64,000 bases of DNA from Phaeovulum molybdatiresistens (GCF_023544865.1 NZ_JAMJFX010000010.1:56984-120983), one strand, 5' to 3'. Positions 44,838 through 55,014 are shown, counted from the stretch's first letter. Notes: generated from the letters alone by a model not told the origin. Translations and numbers: made by a program.

Positions 44838-45739
44838 CCCCGGCCCAGGTGCCGTTCGCCGCGCTGGACGGCAAGGCGCATCTGGCGTTCGCGTTCGCGG
44901 AACCGGGTGCGGTCGGCATCGGAATATTCACCGATGCAATGTGGGCAGGAAACGCCCTGTTCAAAGCTGGGATGGGCCTTGTCCGCAGGTGAAACCGGGC
45001 GGCGGCAGGCGTGGCAGCTGTCGTAATCGCCCTGTTTCAACCCGTGGCGCAGGCTGACGCGGCCATCAAACACAAAGCAATCGCCCCGCCACAGGCTTTC
45101 CATCTCGGGGACATCTTCCAGATATTTCAGGATGCCGCCCTTCAGGTGAAAGACATCCTCAACCCCCTGGCTCAGCAGGTAATTGGTGGATTTTTCACAA
45201 CGGATGCCGCCAGTGCAGAACATCGCCACCCGTTTGTTGTGAAAGCGGTGGGCGTTATCCTGCCACCAGCGCGGGAAGTCGCGGAACGACCGTGTGCCCG
45301 GATCGACGGCGCCTTCGAAGGTGCCGATGGCGACCTCATAATCGTTGCGGGTGTCGATCACCACCACATCGGGGGCAGAGATGAGGGCATTCCAATCCTG
45401 CGGCTGGACATAATGGCCCACCGCGGCGCGGGGGTCGACCGCGGGCTGGCCCATCGTCACGATTTCGCGCTTCAGGCGCACCTTCATCCGGCCAAAGGGC
45501 ATTTCCGCGGCGGTGCTTTCCTTCCACTCCAGCCCCGCACAGCCGGGCAGGGCGCGGATATGGGCGATCACCGCATCGATACCCGCACGCGGCCCGGCGA
45601 TGGTGCCGTTGATCCCCTCGGGCGCAAGCAGAAGCGATCCGCGCACGCCTTCGCCTTCGGCCAAGGCCAGCAGCGGCCCGCGCAGCGCGGCGGGGTCGGC
45701 AAAGCGGGTGAAATGATAAAGGGCAGCGACGATATACAT
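44810..45739 (-). CDS. trhO: tRNA uridine(34) hydroxylase TrhO (rhodanese-related)
   Basis: A 309-aa member of the YceA/TrhO family, which uses O2 to hydroxylate U34 of certain tRNAs. It has the N-terminal UPF0176 domain (ALYHFTRFADPAALRGPLLALAEGEGVRGSLLLAPEGINGTIAG) and a rhodanese domain with the CTGGIRCEKS loop and active-site cysteine. The zinc-like C-terminal cysteines are CHACRRPVSPADKAHPSFEQGVSCPHC. The stop region overlaps the end of the convergent small exported-protein gene. Confidence 0.92.
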   Translation of the reverse strand: MYIVAALYHFTRFADPAALRGPLLALAEGEGVRGSLLLAPEGINGTIAGPRAGIDAVIAHIRALPGCAGLEWKESTAAEMPFGRMKVRLKREIVTMGQPAVDPRAAVGHYVQPQDWNALISAPDVVVIDTRNDYEVAIGTFEGAVDPGTRSFRDFPRWWQDNAHRFHNKRVAMFCTGGIRCEKSTNYLLSQGVEDVFHLKGGILKYLEDVPEMESLWRGDCFVFDGRVSLRHGLKQGDYDSCHACRRPVSPADKAHPSFEQGVSCPHCIGEYSDADRTRFRERERQMRLAVQRGERHLGRGQSGAPDAD

Positions 45740-45840
45740 GCCGGTTCCCTACGCCTTGCCCCCCTGCGCTGCAAGGCTTCACGTTGACGCGGCGCGCCCC
45801 AGACCCTACCCATGGGGCTGACCCGCGGCAGGAGGCCCCC

Positions 45841-46449
45841 ATGCGTGATGCAAGCGAAGCCCTGATTGTGATCGACGTTCAGAATGATTTCTGCCCCGGC
45901 GGTGCGCTGGCCGTGGCGGGCGGGAATGAGATCATCGGGCCCGTGAATGATCTGATGGGCGACTTTGCCGTGAAGGTGTTGACACAGGATTGGCACCCGG
46001 CCGATCACGGGTCGTTCGCGGGCAACCATCCGGGGGCGGCGCCTTTTTCGGTGGTCGACATGCCCTATGGTCCGCAGGTGCTGTGGCCGACGCATTGCGT
46101 TCAGGGCACCGCGGGGGCTGCGTTCCACCCCGGCCTGCTGACTGACCCCGCCGATCTGATCCTGCGCAAGGGATTTCGCAGCGGGATCGACAGCTATTCG
46201 GCCTTCTTCGAAAACGATCATAGCACCGCGACCGGCCTGGAAGGTTATCTGCGCTCGCGCGGGGTGCGCGATCTGACCTTCGTGGGCCTTGCGCTGGATT
46301 TCTGCGTGGCCTGGTCGGCGATTGATGCGGCGCGGCTTGGTTTTCGCGCGCGGGTGATCGAAAGCGCCTGCCGGGCGATCGACCTGAACGGATCGCTGGC
46401 CGATGCACGGACGGCGATGGTGGATGCCGGCGTCATCCTGGAGGCATGA
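45841..46449 (+). CDS. pncA: Nicotinamidase (bifunctional nicotinamidase/pyrazinamidase)
   Basis: Deamidates nicotinamide to nicotinate in NAD salvage. The 202-aa protein starts MRDASEALIVIDVQNDFCPGGALA with catalytic Asp12, and the lysine and cysteine of the triad lie in DLILRKGFRSGIDSYSAFFEND and FVGLALDFCVAWSAIDA. Metal-ligand histidines are in TQDWHPADHGSFAGNHPG. The start is after GGCAGGAGGCCCCC. It is followed by pncB with no gap. Confidence 0.95.
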   Translation: MRDASEALIVIDVQNDFCPGGALAVAGGNEIIGPVNDLMGDFAVKVLTQDWHPADHGSFAGNHPGAAPFSVVDMPYGPQVLWPTHCVQGTAGAAFHPGLLTDPADLILRKGFRSGIDSYSAFFENDHSTATGLEGYLRSRGVRDLTFVGLALDFCVAWSAIDAARLGFRARVIESACRAIDLNGSLADARTAMVDAGVILEA

Positions 46450-47757
46450 ATGGTCGATATCGCAACCCGGGTCCATGACCACAAGTGGAAGATCGATCCG
46501 ATTGTCCGGTCGCTGATCGATACGGATTTCTACAAGCTGCTGATGTGCCAGTCGGTCTTTCGCAACAAGCCCGACACGCAGGTCACCTTCAGCCTGATCA
46601 ACCGCACCAAATCGATCCGGTTGGCCGAGCTGATCGACGAAGGCGAGCTGCGCGAACAGCTGGACCATGTGCGCGGCCTGCGCCTGACGCGGGGCGAAAG
46701 CACCTGGCTGCGCGGCAACACCTTTTACGGCAAACGCCAGATGTTCCGCCCCGACTTCATGGAATGGTTCGAGGCTCTGCGCCTGCCGCCCTATCACCTT
46801 GAAAAGAAAGACGGCCAGTATGAGCTGACCTTTGAGGGCAACTGGCCCGAGGTCATGCTGTGGGAAATCCCCGCGCTGGCGATTCTGATGGAATTGCGTG
46901 GCCGCGCGGTTCTGAAGGACATGGGCAAATTCGAACTTCAAGTGCTTTATGCCCGCGCGATGACGCGCCTGTGGGAAAAGATCGAGGCGCTGCGTCCGCA
47001 TGACGGGCTGAAGATCGCCGATTTCGGCACGCGGCGGCGCCATTCCTTCCTGTGGCAGGATTGGTGCGTGCAGGCCATGATCGAGGGCCTTGGCGATGCC
47101 GCGCGCGGAGGCGCGTTCATCGGCACCTCGAACTGCCTGATCGCCATGCGCCGTGATATCGAGGCGATCGGCACCAATGCCCATGAATTGCCCATGGTCT
47201 ATGCCGCCCTGGCCGATACCGAGGATCAGCTGCGCCAGGCCCCCTACAAGGTGCTTGCCGACTGGCACGACGAACACGACGGCAATCTGCGCGTGATCCT
47301 GCCCGACACCTATGGCACGGAACAGTTTCTGCAACATGCCCCGGATTGGCTGGCGGGGTGGACCGGCGTGCGCATCGACAGCGGCGATCCGGCGGAGGGG
47401 GCGGAAACCGCGATCCGTTGGTGGCAATCGCGCGGCGAGGATCCGACCAAGAAGCTGGTGATCTTTTCCGACGGGCTGGATGTCGACAAGATCATCGAAC
47501 TTCACCAGCGCTTCGCGGGCCGGGTCAAGGATTCCTACGGTTGGGGCACGCTTCTGACCAATGATTTCCGCGGCCTGGTCAAGGGCGACGGGCTGGCGCC
47601 CTTCAGTCTGGTGTGCAAGGCGGTCGCGGCGAATGGCAGGCCGACGGTCAAGCTGTCGGACAATCCCGAAAAGGCGACCGGCCCGGCGGATGAAATTGCG
47701 CGCTACAAGCGGGTGTTCGGAATTGGCCCGCAAAAGGCCATCCCGGTTCAGGTCTGA
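46450..47757 (+). CDS. pncB: Nicotinate phosphoribosyltransferase
   Basis: Converts nicotinate and PRPP to nicotinate mononucleotide, the step after PncA in the Preiss-Handler salvage route. The 435-aa protein has [40 protein letters not shown]-like [35 protein letters not shown], and [17 protein letters not shown], and ends near [28 protein letters not shown]. Its ATG follows the pncA stop directly, so they are one operon. Confidence 0.95.
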   Translation: MVDIATRVHDHKWKIDPIVRSLIDTDFYKLLMCQSVFRNKPDTQVTFSLINRTKSIRLAELIDEGELREQLDHVRGLRLTRGESTWLRGNTFYGKRQMFRPDFMEWFEALRLPPYHLEKKDGQYELTFEGNWPEVMLWEIPALAILMELRGRAVLKDMGKFELQVLYARAMTRLWEKIEALRPHDGLKIADFGTRRRHSFLWQDWCVQAMIEGLGDAARGGAFIGTSNCLIAMRRDIEAIGTNAHELPMVYAALADTEDQLRQAPYKVLADWHDEHDGNLRVILPDTYGTEQFLQHAPDWLAGWTGVRIDSGDPAEGAETAIRWWQSRGEDPTKKLVIFSDGLDVDKIIELHQRFAGRVKDSYGWGTLLTNDFRGLVKGDGLAPFSLVCKAVAANGRPTVKLSDNPEKATGPADEIARYKRVFGIGPQKAIPVQV

Positions 47758-47761
47758 TCGA

Positions 47762-49234
47762 TCAGCCCGCGATGCCCACCAGAATGATGTAAACCAGCGC
47801 CGAAAGCCCGGCCGACGCAGGCACGGTCACGACCCATGCAGCAGCCACCGTCACGAAATGCGACCGGCGCACCAGCTTGCGGCGGGAACGTTCCTCGGGC
47901 GGGATCGGCTTGCCCTTGCTAAGCCCCAGCGCGCGCGCGCGTCGTTCGGCATGCCATTCGCGGAAGAACCCGACCCCAAAGATCGCGCCAACCGCAATAT
48001 GGGTCGAAGACACCGGCAACCCCAGCCAGGACGCAACAATCACCGTCACCGCCGCCGAAAGCGCCACGCAATAGGCGCGCATCGGGTTCAGCTTGGTGAT
48101 TTCCGATCCGACCAGCCGGATCAGCTTGGGTCCGAACAGCACAAGCCCGAAGGAAATGCCCAGCGCACCCACGACCATCACCCAAAGCGGGATGCCAACC
48201 TGCCCCCCGACGCCGCCATCCTGCACCGCATGCACGATGGCCGCCAGCGGACCCACGGCATTGGCCACGTCATTGGCGCCATGCGCAAAGGACAAGAGCG
48301 CCGCCGAAACGACAAGCGGCAGGGAAAACAGCTTCTTCAGCGTCTTCTTGCGGTTTTCCTGGCCCTCGGACTGCCGCCGGATCAGCGGGCGCGATGCAGC
48401 CCAAGCGGCCAGGCCCGTGGCCAGGCCGATCAGCACCGCGCCCCCAAGGCTAATGTCCACGATCCGCTTCAAGCCCTTGATCGCCAGATAGGCGGCAAAG
48501 GCCCCGGCCATGATACCGATCAGGATCGGAACCCAGTAGCGCGCGGCCGCCAGTTTATCCTCGACATAGATGATGCGGGACTTGATCAGCGCCAGAAAAG
48601 CCGCGGCGATGATGCCGCCCAGAACCGGCGAAATCACCCAGCTGGCTGCAATGGTGCCGATGGCGGGCCAGTTCACCGCACCAAAGCCCGCCGCCGCAAT
48701 GCCCGCGCCGACGACGCCGCCCACGATGGAATGGGTGGTCGAAACCGGCGCGCCCAGCGCTGTCGCCAGGTTCAGCCAAAGCGCCGCCGCCAGCAGGGCC
48801 GACATCATTGCCCAGATGAAATGCGCCCCGTCCGAAACCGCGTCGGGCGCAAGAATGCCCGAAGATACCGTCTTGACCACGTCGCCCCCGGCAACCAGCG
48901 CACCCGCGGTTTCAAACACCGCCGCGATCAACAGCGCCCCGCCCAGCGTCAGCGCATTGGCCCCCACGGCCGGGCCCATGTTGTTGGCAACGTCATTCGC
49001 CCCGATGTTCAGTGCCATATAGGCCCCGATCACCGCCGCGGCGATCACGATCAGATTGCCGGGCTGTGCCCCCATCAGAACCGCAGCCGCGATGCCGGCC
49101 AGCACGATGAAGGCCAGTGCAATCCCCGGCGCAACCAACCCGCGGGAAACAAACTGTGTTGCTTCCTCCAGCCGCCCGATCCGGCCCAGATCCTTGTCGA
49201 GCGTCTTCCACTGGTTCACGGGTGCCTTGGGCAT
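47762..49234 (-). CDS. pit: Inorganic phosphate transporter, Pit family
   Basis: Low-affinity phosphate (metal-phosphate)/cation symporter of 490 aa. Both inverted repeat signatures of Pit/Pho-4 proteins are present: GAYMALNIGANDVANNMGPAVGANALTLGGALLIAAVFETAGALVAGGDVVKTV and SFAHGANDVANAVGPLAAIVHAV, with GAPVSTTHSIVGGVVGAGIAAAGF and GLPVSSTHIAVGAIFGVGFFRE. There is an N-terminal cytoplasmic stretch of 35 residues and a central loop with an RRQSEGQENRKKTLKKL patch. It converges with pncB, with four bases between. Confidence 0.93.
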   Translation of the reverse strand: MPKAPVNQWKTLDKDLGRIGRLEEATQFVSRGLVAPGIALAFIVLAGIAAAVLMGAQPGNLIVIAAAVIGAYMALNIGANDVANNMGPAVGANALTLGGALLIAAVFETAGALVAGGDVVKTVSSGILAPDAVSDGAHFIWAMMSALLAAALWLNLATALGAPVSTTHSIVGGVVGAGIAAAGFGAVNWPAIGTIAASWVISPVLGGIIAAAFLALIKSRIIYVEDKLAAARYWVPILIGIMAGAFAAYLAIKGLKRIVDISLGGAVLIGLATGLAAWAASRPLIRRQSEGQENRKKTLKKLFSLPLVVSAALLSFAHGANDVANAVGPLAAIVHAVQDGGVGGQVGIPLWVMVVGALGISFGLVLFGPKLIRLVGSEITKLNPMRAYCVALSAAVTVIVASWLGLPVSSTHIAVGAIFGVGFFREWHAERRARALGLSKGKPIPPEERSRRKLVRRSHFVTVAAAWVVTVPASAGLSALVYIILVGIAG

Positions 49235-49275
49235 GTCATGTTTCCGTCATGGGGTTGTCACCTTCCAAAGGCGGG

Positions 49276-49758
49276 TTAACGGCTTTCCGTTTGTGCGACA
49301 ACCTCTGAATCAGTGGCTAGATCGCGCAGAATCTTGCGCAAACCCGGTTCAGCAACCTTCTCGGCGGCTTGCGCGGCGGGCATCCACATCCGCTCACGCC
49401 GGCCGGCCTCGGGGTAGTGTTCGGCCTGGGTCTCGATCTCGACCGGGAAGGCAAGCACTTCGATGCGCAGGGCAAGGCCGCCCTCTTGCATCTTTTCATA
49501 GACGTAGCTGCCGATCGGCGCGGCCCCGACCCGGCCCCGGATGCCCGCCTCTTCCCAGGCTTCCTGCAACGCGGCGCCCGCAAGGCTGCGACCGCGCATC
49601 GGCCAGCCCTTGGGAACGATCCAGCGCCCGGTGCCCAGCGAGGAAATCAAAAGAACCTCGCGCCGACCTTTGCGTTTGCGCATGCAGATCGCCGCCACCT
49701 GAAGATGCGGGGGGCGACGGCCAAACAAACCTGTCAGAAAACTCCGAAGCCACCCCAT
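49276..49758 (-). CDS. NUDIX hydrolase
   Basis: A 160-aa NUDIX protein starting at MGWLRSFLTGLFGRRPPHLQVAAICMRKRKGRREVLLISSLGTGRWIVPKGWPMRG. The NUDIX box is GRSLAGAALQEAWEEAGIRG (G, E and REUxEEx-like EAWEEAG core). The layout fits the diphosphoinositol-polyphosphate/DIPP-like subgroup common in this order, so it may cleave Ap4A- or polyphosphate-type substrates. Seven residues of upstream frame are probably not translated. Confidence 0.86.
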   Translation of the reverse strand: MGWLRSFLTGLFGRRPPHLQVAAICMRKRKGRREVLLISSLGTGRWIVPKGWPMRGRSLAGAALQEAWEEAGIRGRVGAAPIGSYVYEKMQEGGLALRIEVLAFPVEIETQAEHYPEAGRRERMWMPAAQAAEKVAEPGLRKILRDLATDSEVVAQTESR

Positions 49759-49827
49759 CACATGCCTCCGGCGAAGCACAGCCCGCCCGCTGGCGGATCG
49801 AAGGGCCGGTTTTCAGATGCCGCAGGA

Positions 49828-50250
49828 TCAATCATCCCCATCCACCTTCCCGCGCAGCGCCTTGACCTCTCCGCGCACCGCCTTGGCCTTCAGCCGCCGC
49901 CGCTGGCTTCCCAGCGTGGGTTTGGTCGCCAGCCGCCGTTTCGGCGCCACAAGCGCCGCACGGATCATCTCAACCAACCGTTCGCGCGCAAGTTCCCGGT
50001 TGCGGACTTGGCTGCGGGTTTCCTCTGCACGGATCACGATGGCGCCGTCCTGCGTCCAGCGCCTGCCGGCCAGCCGTTTCAGCCGCGCCTTCACCGCCGG
50101 GGTCAGATGCGGCGAGCGTTCTGCCTCAAACCGCAGCTCAACCGCTGTTTCAACCTTGTTCACGTTCTGCCCGCCCGGCCCCTGCGACCGGGTAAAGCTT
50201 TCACTCAGCTCCCATTCGGCAATCGTGATGACGTCATTGATCCGCAGCAT
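49828..50250 (-). CDS. arfB: Alternative ribosome-rescue factor ArfB (peptidyl-tRNA hydrolase)
   Basis: A 140-aa YaeJ/ICT1-type peptidyl-tRNA hydrolase that frees ribosomes stalled without a stop codon. The catalytic GGQ is at residues 26-28 in SFTRSQGPGGQNVNKVETAVELRF. The basic C-terminal tail (APKRRLATKPTLGSQRRRLKAKAVRGEVKALRGK) enters the mRNA channel. Its gene follows mtaB's repeat on the same strand. Confidence 0.94.
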   Translation of the reverse strand: MLRINDVITIAEWELSESFTRSQGPGGQNVNKVETAVELRFEAERSPHLTPAVKARLKRLAGRRWTQDGAIVIRAEETRSQVRNRELARERLVEMIRAALVAPKRRLATKPTLGSQRRRLKAKAVRGEVKALRGKVDGDD

Positions 50251-50290
50251 GCCGCCAAGCTAACCGTATGGACGCAAAACGGAACCCCTG

Positions 50291-50344
50291 CCCTTCGACT
50301 TTGCAGAAATATCCCACGGGGGTCCGGGGGTGTGAAACCCCCGG
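50291..50344 (-). repeat. Hairpin-plus-tail repeat, copy 2, after mtaB
   Basis: On the minus strand an 8-bp stem (CCGGGGGT/ACCCCCGG, 50324-50331 with 50337-50344) is followed by ACCCCCGTGGGATATTT, three variable bases, then CAAAGTCGAAGGG. It begins two bases after the mtaB stop, as copy 1 begins six bases after the dipeptidase stop. The stem sequences differ but the tail is nearly identical to that at 810-865. Confidence 0.75.
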
Positions 50345-50346
50345 CG

Positions 50347-51600
50347 TCACGCCAGAAGCCGCGCGCCGTCCTGCCCGGTGATGCGCGCTGTCAGAATCGT
50401 GCCTTCGGGCATGTCGCGGTCAAAGGCGACCTCGGTGAAGAACTCGGTCCGGCCCAGACGCGGGCCTTCGGTCAGGATCACGCGGTCCTGCCCGACCTCG
50501 GCAGCCAGATGGCGGGCCAGCGCGGCTTCGCCCGTCGCGCGCAGACGCGCCGCACGTTCCTTGACCGCGGCGCCCGACACCTGCGGCATGCGCGCCGCCG
50601 GGGTGCCCTTGCGCGGGCTGAAGGGAAAGACATGCAGGAAGGTCAGGCCACAATCCTCGACCAAGCGCAGCGAGTTTTCGAACATCGCCTCGGTTTCGGT
50701 CGGGAAGCCCGCGATGATGTCGGCGCCAAAGACGATGCCTGGGCGCAGGCGGCGGGCCTCTTCGCAGAACCGGATCGCGTCGTCGCGCAGGTGGCGGCGC
50801 TTCATCCGCTTCAGGATCATGTCGTCGCCGGCCTGCAGGCTCAGGTGCAGATGCGGCATCAGGCGCGGCTCGGTCGCGATCGCCAGCATCAGGTTTTCAT
50901 CCGCCTCGATCGAATCGATCGACGAGATCCGCAGGCGCGGCAGATCGGGCACCAGCCGCAGGATCCGCATCACCAGATCACCCAGCCGCGGCTGGCCCGG
51001 CAGATCGGCCCCCCACGAGGTCAGGTCGACCCCCGTCAGCACCACCTCGTTGAAGCCACGGTCGCGCAGGCGCTTGATCTGGTCCACCACCACCCCGGCG
51101 GGGACGGATCGCGAATTGCCACGGCCATAGGGGATGATGCAGAAGGTGCAGCGGTGATCGCATCCGTTCTGCACCTGCACATAGGCGCGGTGGCGGCCAA
51201 AGCCGTCGATCAGATGGCCGGCCGTTTCGCGCACCGACATGATGTCATCGACCTGCACCTTTTCGGTCTGGCCGATCAGGTCGGGGGCGGCGATGCCTTG
51301 CCAAGTTTCCGCCTGCATCTTTTCGTGGTTGCCGATGACACGGGTGACCTCGGGCATGGCGGCGAAGGTTTCAGGCTCGGTCTGCGCCGCGCAGCCGGTC
51401 ACGATGATCGCGGCCTGCGGGTTTTCGCGCGACAGGCGGCGGATTTCCTGCTTGGCCTTGCGCACCGCCTCGGCGGTGACGGCGCAGGTGTTCACGACCA
51501 CGGCGCCTTCCAGGCCCGCGGCGGCGGCAAGCTCCTTCATCGCCTCGGTTTCATAGGCGTTCAGGCGGCAGCCAAGCGTGGCGAAAACCGGGGGCTTCAC
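50347..51600 (-). CDS. mtaB: tRNA N6-threonylcarbamoyladenosine methylthiotransferase MtaB
   Basis: Radical-SAM enzyme that turns t6A37 into ms2t6A37. The 417-aa protein has the UPF0004 domain ([52 protein letters not shown]), the radical-SAM cluster CDHRCTFC inside [41 protein letters not shown], and a C-terminal TRAM-like region. Both clusters' cysteines are visible. It overlaps dapF by 4 bp. It acts on the tRNA base made with TsaE encoded at 23 kb. Confidence 0.95.
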   Translation of the reverse strand: MKPPVFATLGCRLNAYETEAMKELAAAAGLEGAVVVNTCAVTAEAVRKAKQEIRRLSRENPQAAIIVTGCAAQTEPETFAAMPEVTRVIGNHEKMQAETWQGIAAPDLIGQTEKVQVDDIMSVRETAGHLIDGFGRHRAYVQVQNGCDHRCTFCIIPYGRGNSRSVPAGVVVDQIKRLRDRGFNEVVLTGVDLTSWGADLPGQPRLGDLVMRILRLVPDLPRLRISSIDSIEADENLMLAIATEPRLMPHLHLSLQAGDDMILKRMKRRHLRDDAIRFCEEARRLRPGIVFGADIIAGFPTETEAMFENSLRLVEDCGLTFLHVFPFSPRKGTPAARMPQVSGAAVKERAARLRATGEAALARHLAAEVGQDRVILTEGPRLGRTEFFTEVAFDRDMPEGTILTARITGQDGARLLA

Positions 51601-52433
51601 AGGCTTGCCAGGAACAGGGGGGTCAGCACCCCGTCAAAGACATGCGCGACGGGGCCGGTCATCCAGACACCATCGTCACGCCAGTCGATTTCCAGCGTGC
51701 CGCCATCGACGTCGACAATCACCTGCCGCCCGGTCAGGCCACGCAGATGCGCTGCGACAGCGGTGGCACAAGTGCCCGAGCCGCAGGCCAGCGTGATGCC
51801 CGTGCCGCGTTCCCACACCCGCATCCGCAGTCGGTCGGGGCCGGTCACGCTTGCGAATTCCACATTCGTGGCCTGCGGGAACAGGGGGTCATGTTCCACC
51901 CGCGCGCCCCAGCCCGCGACATCGACGGCCTCGGCGTCGGGGACAAAGAAAACGCAATGCGGGTTACCCATGCCCACCGCGACCGGATCGCCCGGCAGCG
52001 GCAGATGGGTCAGGTCCAGATCGCGCGCCAGCGGAACCTGCGCCCAGTCCAGCATCGGCGCGCCCATGTTCACGCTGGTCAGCCCATCGGCCCGCCGCCG
52101 CGCGGCAAGTTTCCCACGCCGGGTGACAAGCGTGACCGAATCCTGACCCAGCTGATCCATCATCCAGGCGCTGACACAGCGCGTGGCATTGCCGCAGGCG
52201 CCGGCCTCGGTCCCGTCCGCGTTCCAGAAGGTCAGGCGGAAATCGGCATCCTCGGCGGGCAGAATCACGGCCAGCTGGTCAAAGCCGACGCCCCGGTGCC
52301 GATCGCCCAGCGCGCGCGCCAGCGCAGGCGTGACCGGATCGGCGCCGCTGCGGGCGTCGATCACCACGAAATCATTGCCAAGCCCATGCATCTTCATGAA
52401 GGGCAGGCCCGGGGGCATGCGTTTGTGTTCCAT
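51597..52433 (-). CDS. dapF: Diaminopimelate epimerase
   Basis: Interconverts LL- and meso-diaminopimelate for lysine and peptidoglycan synthesis. The 278-aa frame starts [28 protein letters not shown]. The two active-site cysteines are in [15 protein letters not shown] and [27 protein letters not shown]-like [10 protein letters not shown] is also present. The frame extends upstream but without support. It overlaps mtaB at the 3' end. Confidence 0.95.
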   Translation of the reverse strand: MEHKRMPPGLPFMKMHGLGNDFVVIDARSGADPVTPALARALGDRHRGVGFDQLAVILPAEDADFRLTFWNADGTEAGACGNATRCVSAWMMDQLGQDSVTLVTRRGKLAARRRADGLTSVNMGAPMLDWAQVPLARDLDLTHLPLPGDPVAVGMGNPHCVFFVPDAEAVDVAGWGARVEHDPLFPQATNVEFASVTGPDRLRMRVWERGTGITLACGSGTCATAVAAHLRGLTGRQVIVDVDGGTLEIDWRDDGVWMTGPVAHVFDGVLTPLFLASL

Positions 52434-52496
52434 GGCGCGCATATACGTCCGCTGAAGGGATTCTTCCAGTGGTGCGATTTTTCGCAATTTTTGCCC

Positions 52497-52523
52497 TTGA
52501 CCCGCCCGGCGCAGGTTTATAGG
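52497..52523 (+). promoter_or_regulatory. Candidate promoter of tRNA-Lys
   Basis: TTGACC (52497-52502) and TATAGG (52518-52523) are 15 bases apart, slightly short for a sigma70 promoter. The -10 box ends 14 bases before the mature tRNA, a usual tRNA promoter distance. Confidence 0.5.
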
Positions 52524-52537
52524 AAGCGCCATGTGAT

Positions 52538-52613
52538 GGGCCCGTAGCTCAGTTGGTAGAGCAACTGACTTTTAATCAGTGGGTCACAGGTTCGAATCCT
52601 GTCGGGCTCACCA
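52538..52613 (+). tRNA. tRNA-Lys (TTT anticodon)
   Basis: A 76-base tRNA with encoded CCA. The acceptor stem is GGGCCCG with CGGGCTC (one G-T pair), the D-arm carries AGCTCAGTTGGTAGAGC, and the anticodon arm ACTGA-CTTTTAA-TCAGT gives anticodon TTT (lysine). The T-arm is ACAGG-TTCGAAT-CCTGT. It is the only tRNA seen in the window. Confidence 0.97.
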
Positions 52614-52755
52614 CTTTTCCAGGTTTTTGGTAACAAAATTCCGCGATGCGCCCTTGGGCGCGCCGCGGATTTTGCATTTGCAGGACGGTCATTGTGTAGT
52701 CTGCGCTCAATCGATATCTGCCGGATCGGCCCCGACTTTGCCCCATGTAAGAACG

Positions 52756-52785
52756 AAAAAGGGGCGCGCCTGGAAGGCACGCCCC
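52756..52785 (-). terminator. Terminator of rpsT
   Basis: On the minus strand GGGGCGTGCCT pairs with AGGCGCGCCCC (one G-U wobble) with a 3-base loop, then TTTTT. It lies 27 bases after the rpsT stop and closes that gene. Confidence 0.88.
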
Positions 52786-52811
52786 TCTGGAATTCGTTCC
52801 GTCTGCCGATA

Positions 52812-53078
52812 TCAGGCGTTCAGCGATTTCACGCGTGCCGACAGGCGGGACATTTTGCGCGCAACGGTGTTCTTGTGCAGCACGCCCTTGGTCACGCCAC
52901 GGGCCATTTCCGGCTGGGCCGCGCGCAGCGCCGCAACGGCGGCTTCGGCGTTGCCCGAAGCGATGGCTTCTTCGACTTTGCGGATAAAGGTGCGGATGCG
53001 CGAACGGCGCGCCTTGTTCACGTCATTGCGACGCTCGCTCTGGCGGGCGCGTTTTTTGGATTGGGGCGTATTAGCCAT
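52812..53078 (-). CDS. rpsT: 30S ribosomal protein S20
   Basis: An 88-aa S20 protein starting [39 protein letters not shown], with the [25 protein letters not shown]-terminal part. It is a small basic helical protein that binds 16S rRNA. In the Rhodobacterales genomes I know, rpsT is followed by dnaA and the replication origin; here a tRNA-Lys gene and dapF follow instead. Confidence 0.97.
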   Translation of the reverse strand: MANTPQSKKRARQSERRNDVNKARRSRIRTFIRKVEEAIASGNAEAAVAALRAAQPEMARGVTKGVLHKNTVARKMSRLSARVKSLNA

Positions 53079-53239
53079 GGTATTTCCCACTTCCCGGGTC
53101 TGTTACAATTCGATTGCGCAACAAAGCCCGGTTGTCCCAACGAACCGGATGATTCTAGCCTGAGCGGGCTCCACGCGCATGTAAGCGGCGTCCTTACGGC
53201 AAATTCCGCCGGAAGGGAAGCCCCAACCGACGGAACCGC

Positions 53240-54016
53240 TTACTTGTCGCGGAACTGGGGTTCACGCTTTTCCAGGAAGGCAGACATGCCCTCTTTCTGA
53301 TCCTCGGTCGAGAACAGGGCATGGAACACGCGGCGTTCGAACAGGATGCCTTCGCTCAGCGTGGTTTCATAGGCGCGGTTCACCGCCTCTTTCACCACCA
53401 TCGCGGTCAGCGCGGATTTCTCGGCGATCTTGCGGGCTGCGGCCATCGCCTCGGGGATCAGCTTGGCCACGGGCACCACGCGCGACACAAGGCCTGCGCG
53501 TTCCGCCTCGGCGGCATCCATGAAACGGCCCGTCAGGTGCATGTCCATCGACTTGGACTTGCCGACAAACCGGGTCAGCCGTTGCGTGCCGCCGATACCG
53601 GCCACGACGCCCAGATTGATTTCGGGCTGTCCGAATTTCGCCGTTTCCGAGCAGATGATGAAATCGCACATCATCGCCAGTTCGCAGCCGCCGCCCAGCG
53701 CATAGCCCGACACGGCCGCGATGATCGGTTTGCGGGTCTGGGTGATGCGCATCGATTCTGTGCCGAAGAAATCGGTCCAGAACATGTCGACAAAGGTCTT
53801 TTCCGACATCTCCTTGATGTCGGCGCCGGCGGCAAAGGCCTTTTCCGAACCGGTAATGACGATGCAGCGCACCTTTTCATTCGCATCCGCGGCCTTCAGC
53901 GCATCGCCCAATTCGCTCAGCAGTTGCGAATTCAGTGCATTAAGCGCTTCGGGACGGTTAAGGCGGATCAGCGCGACGTAGTCTTCGATCTCAACGATCA
54001 GGGTCTGGTAGGCCAT
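53240..54016 (-). CDS. Enoyl-CoA hydratase/crotonase
   Basis: A 258-aa crotonase-fold protein. Oxyanion-hole blocks are [26 protein letters not shown] and [83 protein letters not shown], with the catalytic glutamates in GGCELAM and GQPEINLG. Such proteins hydrate enoyl-CoA in fatty-acid oxidation. No acyl-CoA dehydrogenase or thiolase neighbours it. It lies upstream of rpsT on the same strand. Confidence 0.93.
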   Translation of the reverse strand: MAYQTLIVEIEDYVALIRLNRPEALNALNSQLLSELGDALKAADANEKVRCIVITGSEKAFAAGADIKEMSEKTFVDMFWTDFFGTESMRITQTRKPIIAAVSGYALGGGCELAMMCDFIICSETAKFGQPEINLGVVAGIGGTQRLTRFVGKSKSMDMHLTGRFMDAAEAERAGLVSRVVPVAKLIPEAMAAARKIAEKSALTAMVVKEAVNRAYETTLSEGILFERRVFHALFSTEDQKEGMSAFLEKREPQFRDK

Positions 54017-54093
54017 GTGGCGATGCCTTTCCTTCTGTTCGGGGCAAGTCCTATCAGGACCGGCCCGATTATCAAGTCATCTCTGGCTGCCTG

Positions 54094-54939
54094 TCATTTT
54101 TGGCATGTCGGGCAAAAGAAACTGGATCGGCCCGATTGCACGATCCGGCGGATCGGTGTGGCGCAGGTTTGGCAGGGTTCGCCTTCGCGGTCATAGACGC
54201 GGAAGGCATGCTGGAAATACCCCAACTCGCCATCCGCCTGACGGTGATCGCGCAACGATGAGCCGCCCGCCTCGATCGCCTCGGCCAGCACCTCGCGGAT
54301 GATCGGGACCAGCCCGGCCACCCGCTGCGCGGCGATACGACCGGCCTGACGGCGCGGGTCGATCCCGGCACGGTGAAGCACCTCGGAGACGTAGATATTC
54401 CCCAGCCCCGCCACGATCCGCTGATCCAGCAGCGCGGCCTTGATCGGTGTGGTGCGACCTTTCAGCCGTTCGACCAGATAGGCCTCATTAAAAGCATTTC
54501 CGAAGGGCTCGGGCCCCAGGCCTGAAAGCAGCCAATAGGCATCTTCGCGATCGGTCCGCACCAGATCCATCGCGCCAAAGCGGCGGGCATCATTGAAGGT
54601 GACACGCGCCCCGCCTGCCATGTGTAACACCACATGGTCGTGCTTCTGCGGCGCGGGATGGTCCAGGTGAAAACCGCCCAGCATGACGCCGGACACCAGC
54701 ATCCGCCCCGACATGCCAAGATGGATCAGCAGGCTTTCGCCCGTATCCAGATCGGCGAGGATATATTTCGATCGCCGCCGCAGCCGGTCCACCCGCGCGC
54801 CGGTCAGCCGTTCGGCCATGCGTTCGGGCAGGGGCCAGCGCAGATCGGGGCGGTTGACCTCGGCCCGTTCGATCATCGCGCCCTCCATCGCGGGCAAAAG
54901 GCCCCGGCGGACGGTTTCAACCTCGGGCAGTTCGGGCAT
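54094..54939 (-). CDS. mutM: Formamidopyrimidine-DNA glycosylase
   Basis: Base-excision repair glycosylase/lyase for 8-oxoguanine. The 281-aa protein begins [14 protein letters not shown] with the catalytic Pro2 and Glu3, has [10 protein letters not shown], and Lys in [13 protein letters not shown], and ends with a zinc-finger-like [26 protein letters not shown] (four cysteines). The ATG at 54939 is the only start leaving Pro at position 2. It is divergent from ubiE. Confidence 0.96.
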   Translation of the reverse strand: MPELPEVETVRRGLLPAMEGAMIERAEVNRPDLRWPLPERMAERLTGARVDRLRRRSKYILADLDTGESLLIHLGMSGRMLVSGVMLGGFHLDHPAPQKHDHVVLHMAGGARVTFNDARRFGAMDLVRTDREDAYWLLSGLGPEPFGNAFNEAYLVERLKGRTTPIKAALLDQRIVAGLGNIYVSEVLHRAGIDPRRQAGRIAAQRVAGLVPIIREVLAEAIEAGGSSLRDHRQADGELGYFQHAFRVYDREGEPCQTCATPIRRIVQSGRSSFFCPTCQK

Positions 54940-55014
54940 CGTCTCTCCTGTCGCATTGTCTTGGGCGCTGGGGCCCCTATAAGAAGGGGGACAATTCAGG
55001 ATCGGCAAGGGCTC

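Noticed and set aside
45568..47733. 721-codon minus-strand frame opposite pncA-pncB
   Set aside because: pncA and pncB have full catalytic motifs on the plus strand; this frame is low-complexity.
49369..52146. 925-codon plus-strand frame across nudix, arfB, mtaB and dapF
   Set aside because: It spans four well supported minus-strand genes and has no domain signal.
52538..52613. tRNA-Lys as an integration site for a mobile element
   Set aside because: No integrase, no repeat of the tRNA 3' end, and ordinary housekeeping genes on both sides.
53079..53239. Replication origin next to rpsT
   Set aside because: No DnaA-box-like 9-mers, no AT-rich unwinding stretch and no dnaA nearby.
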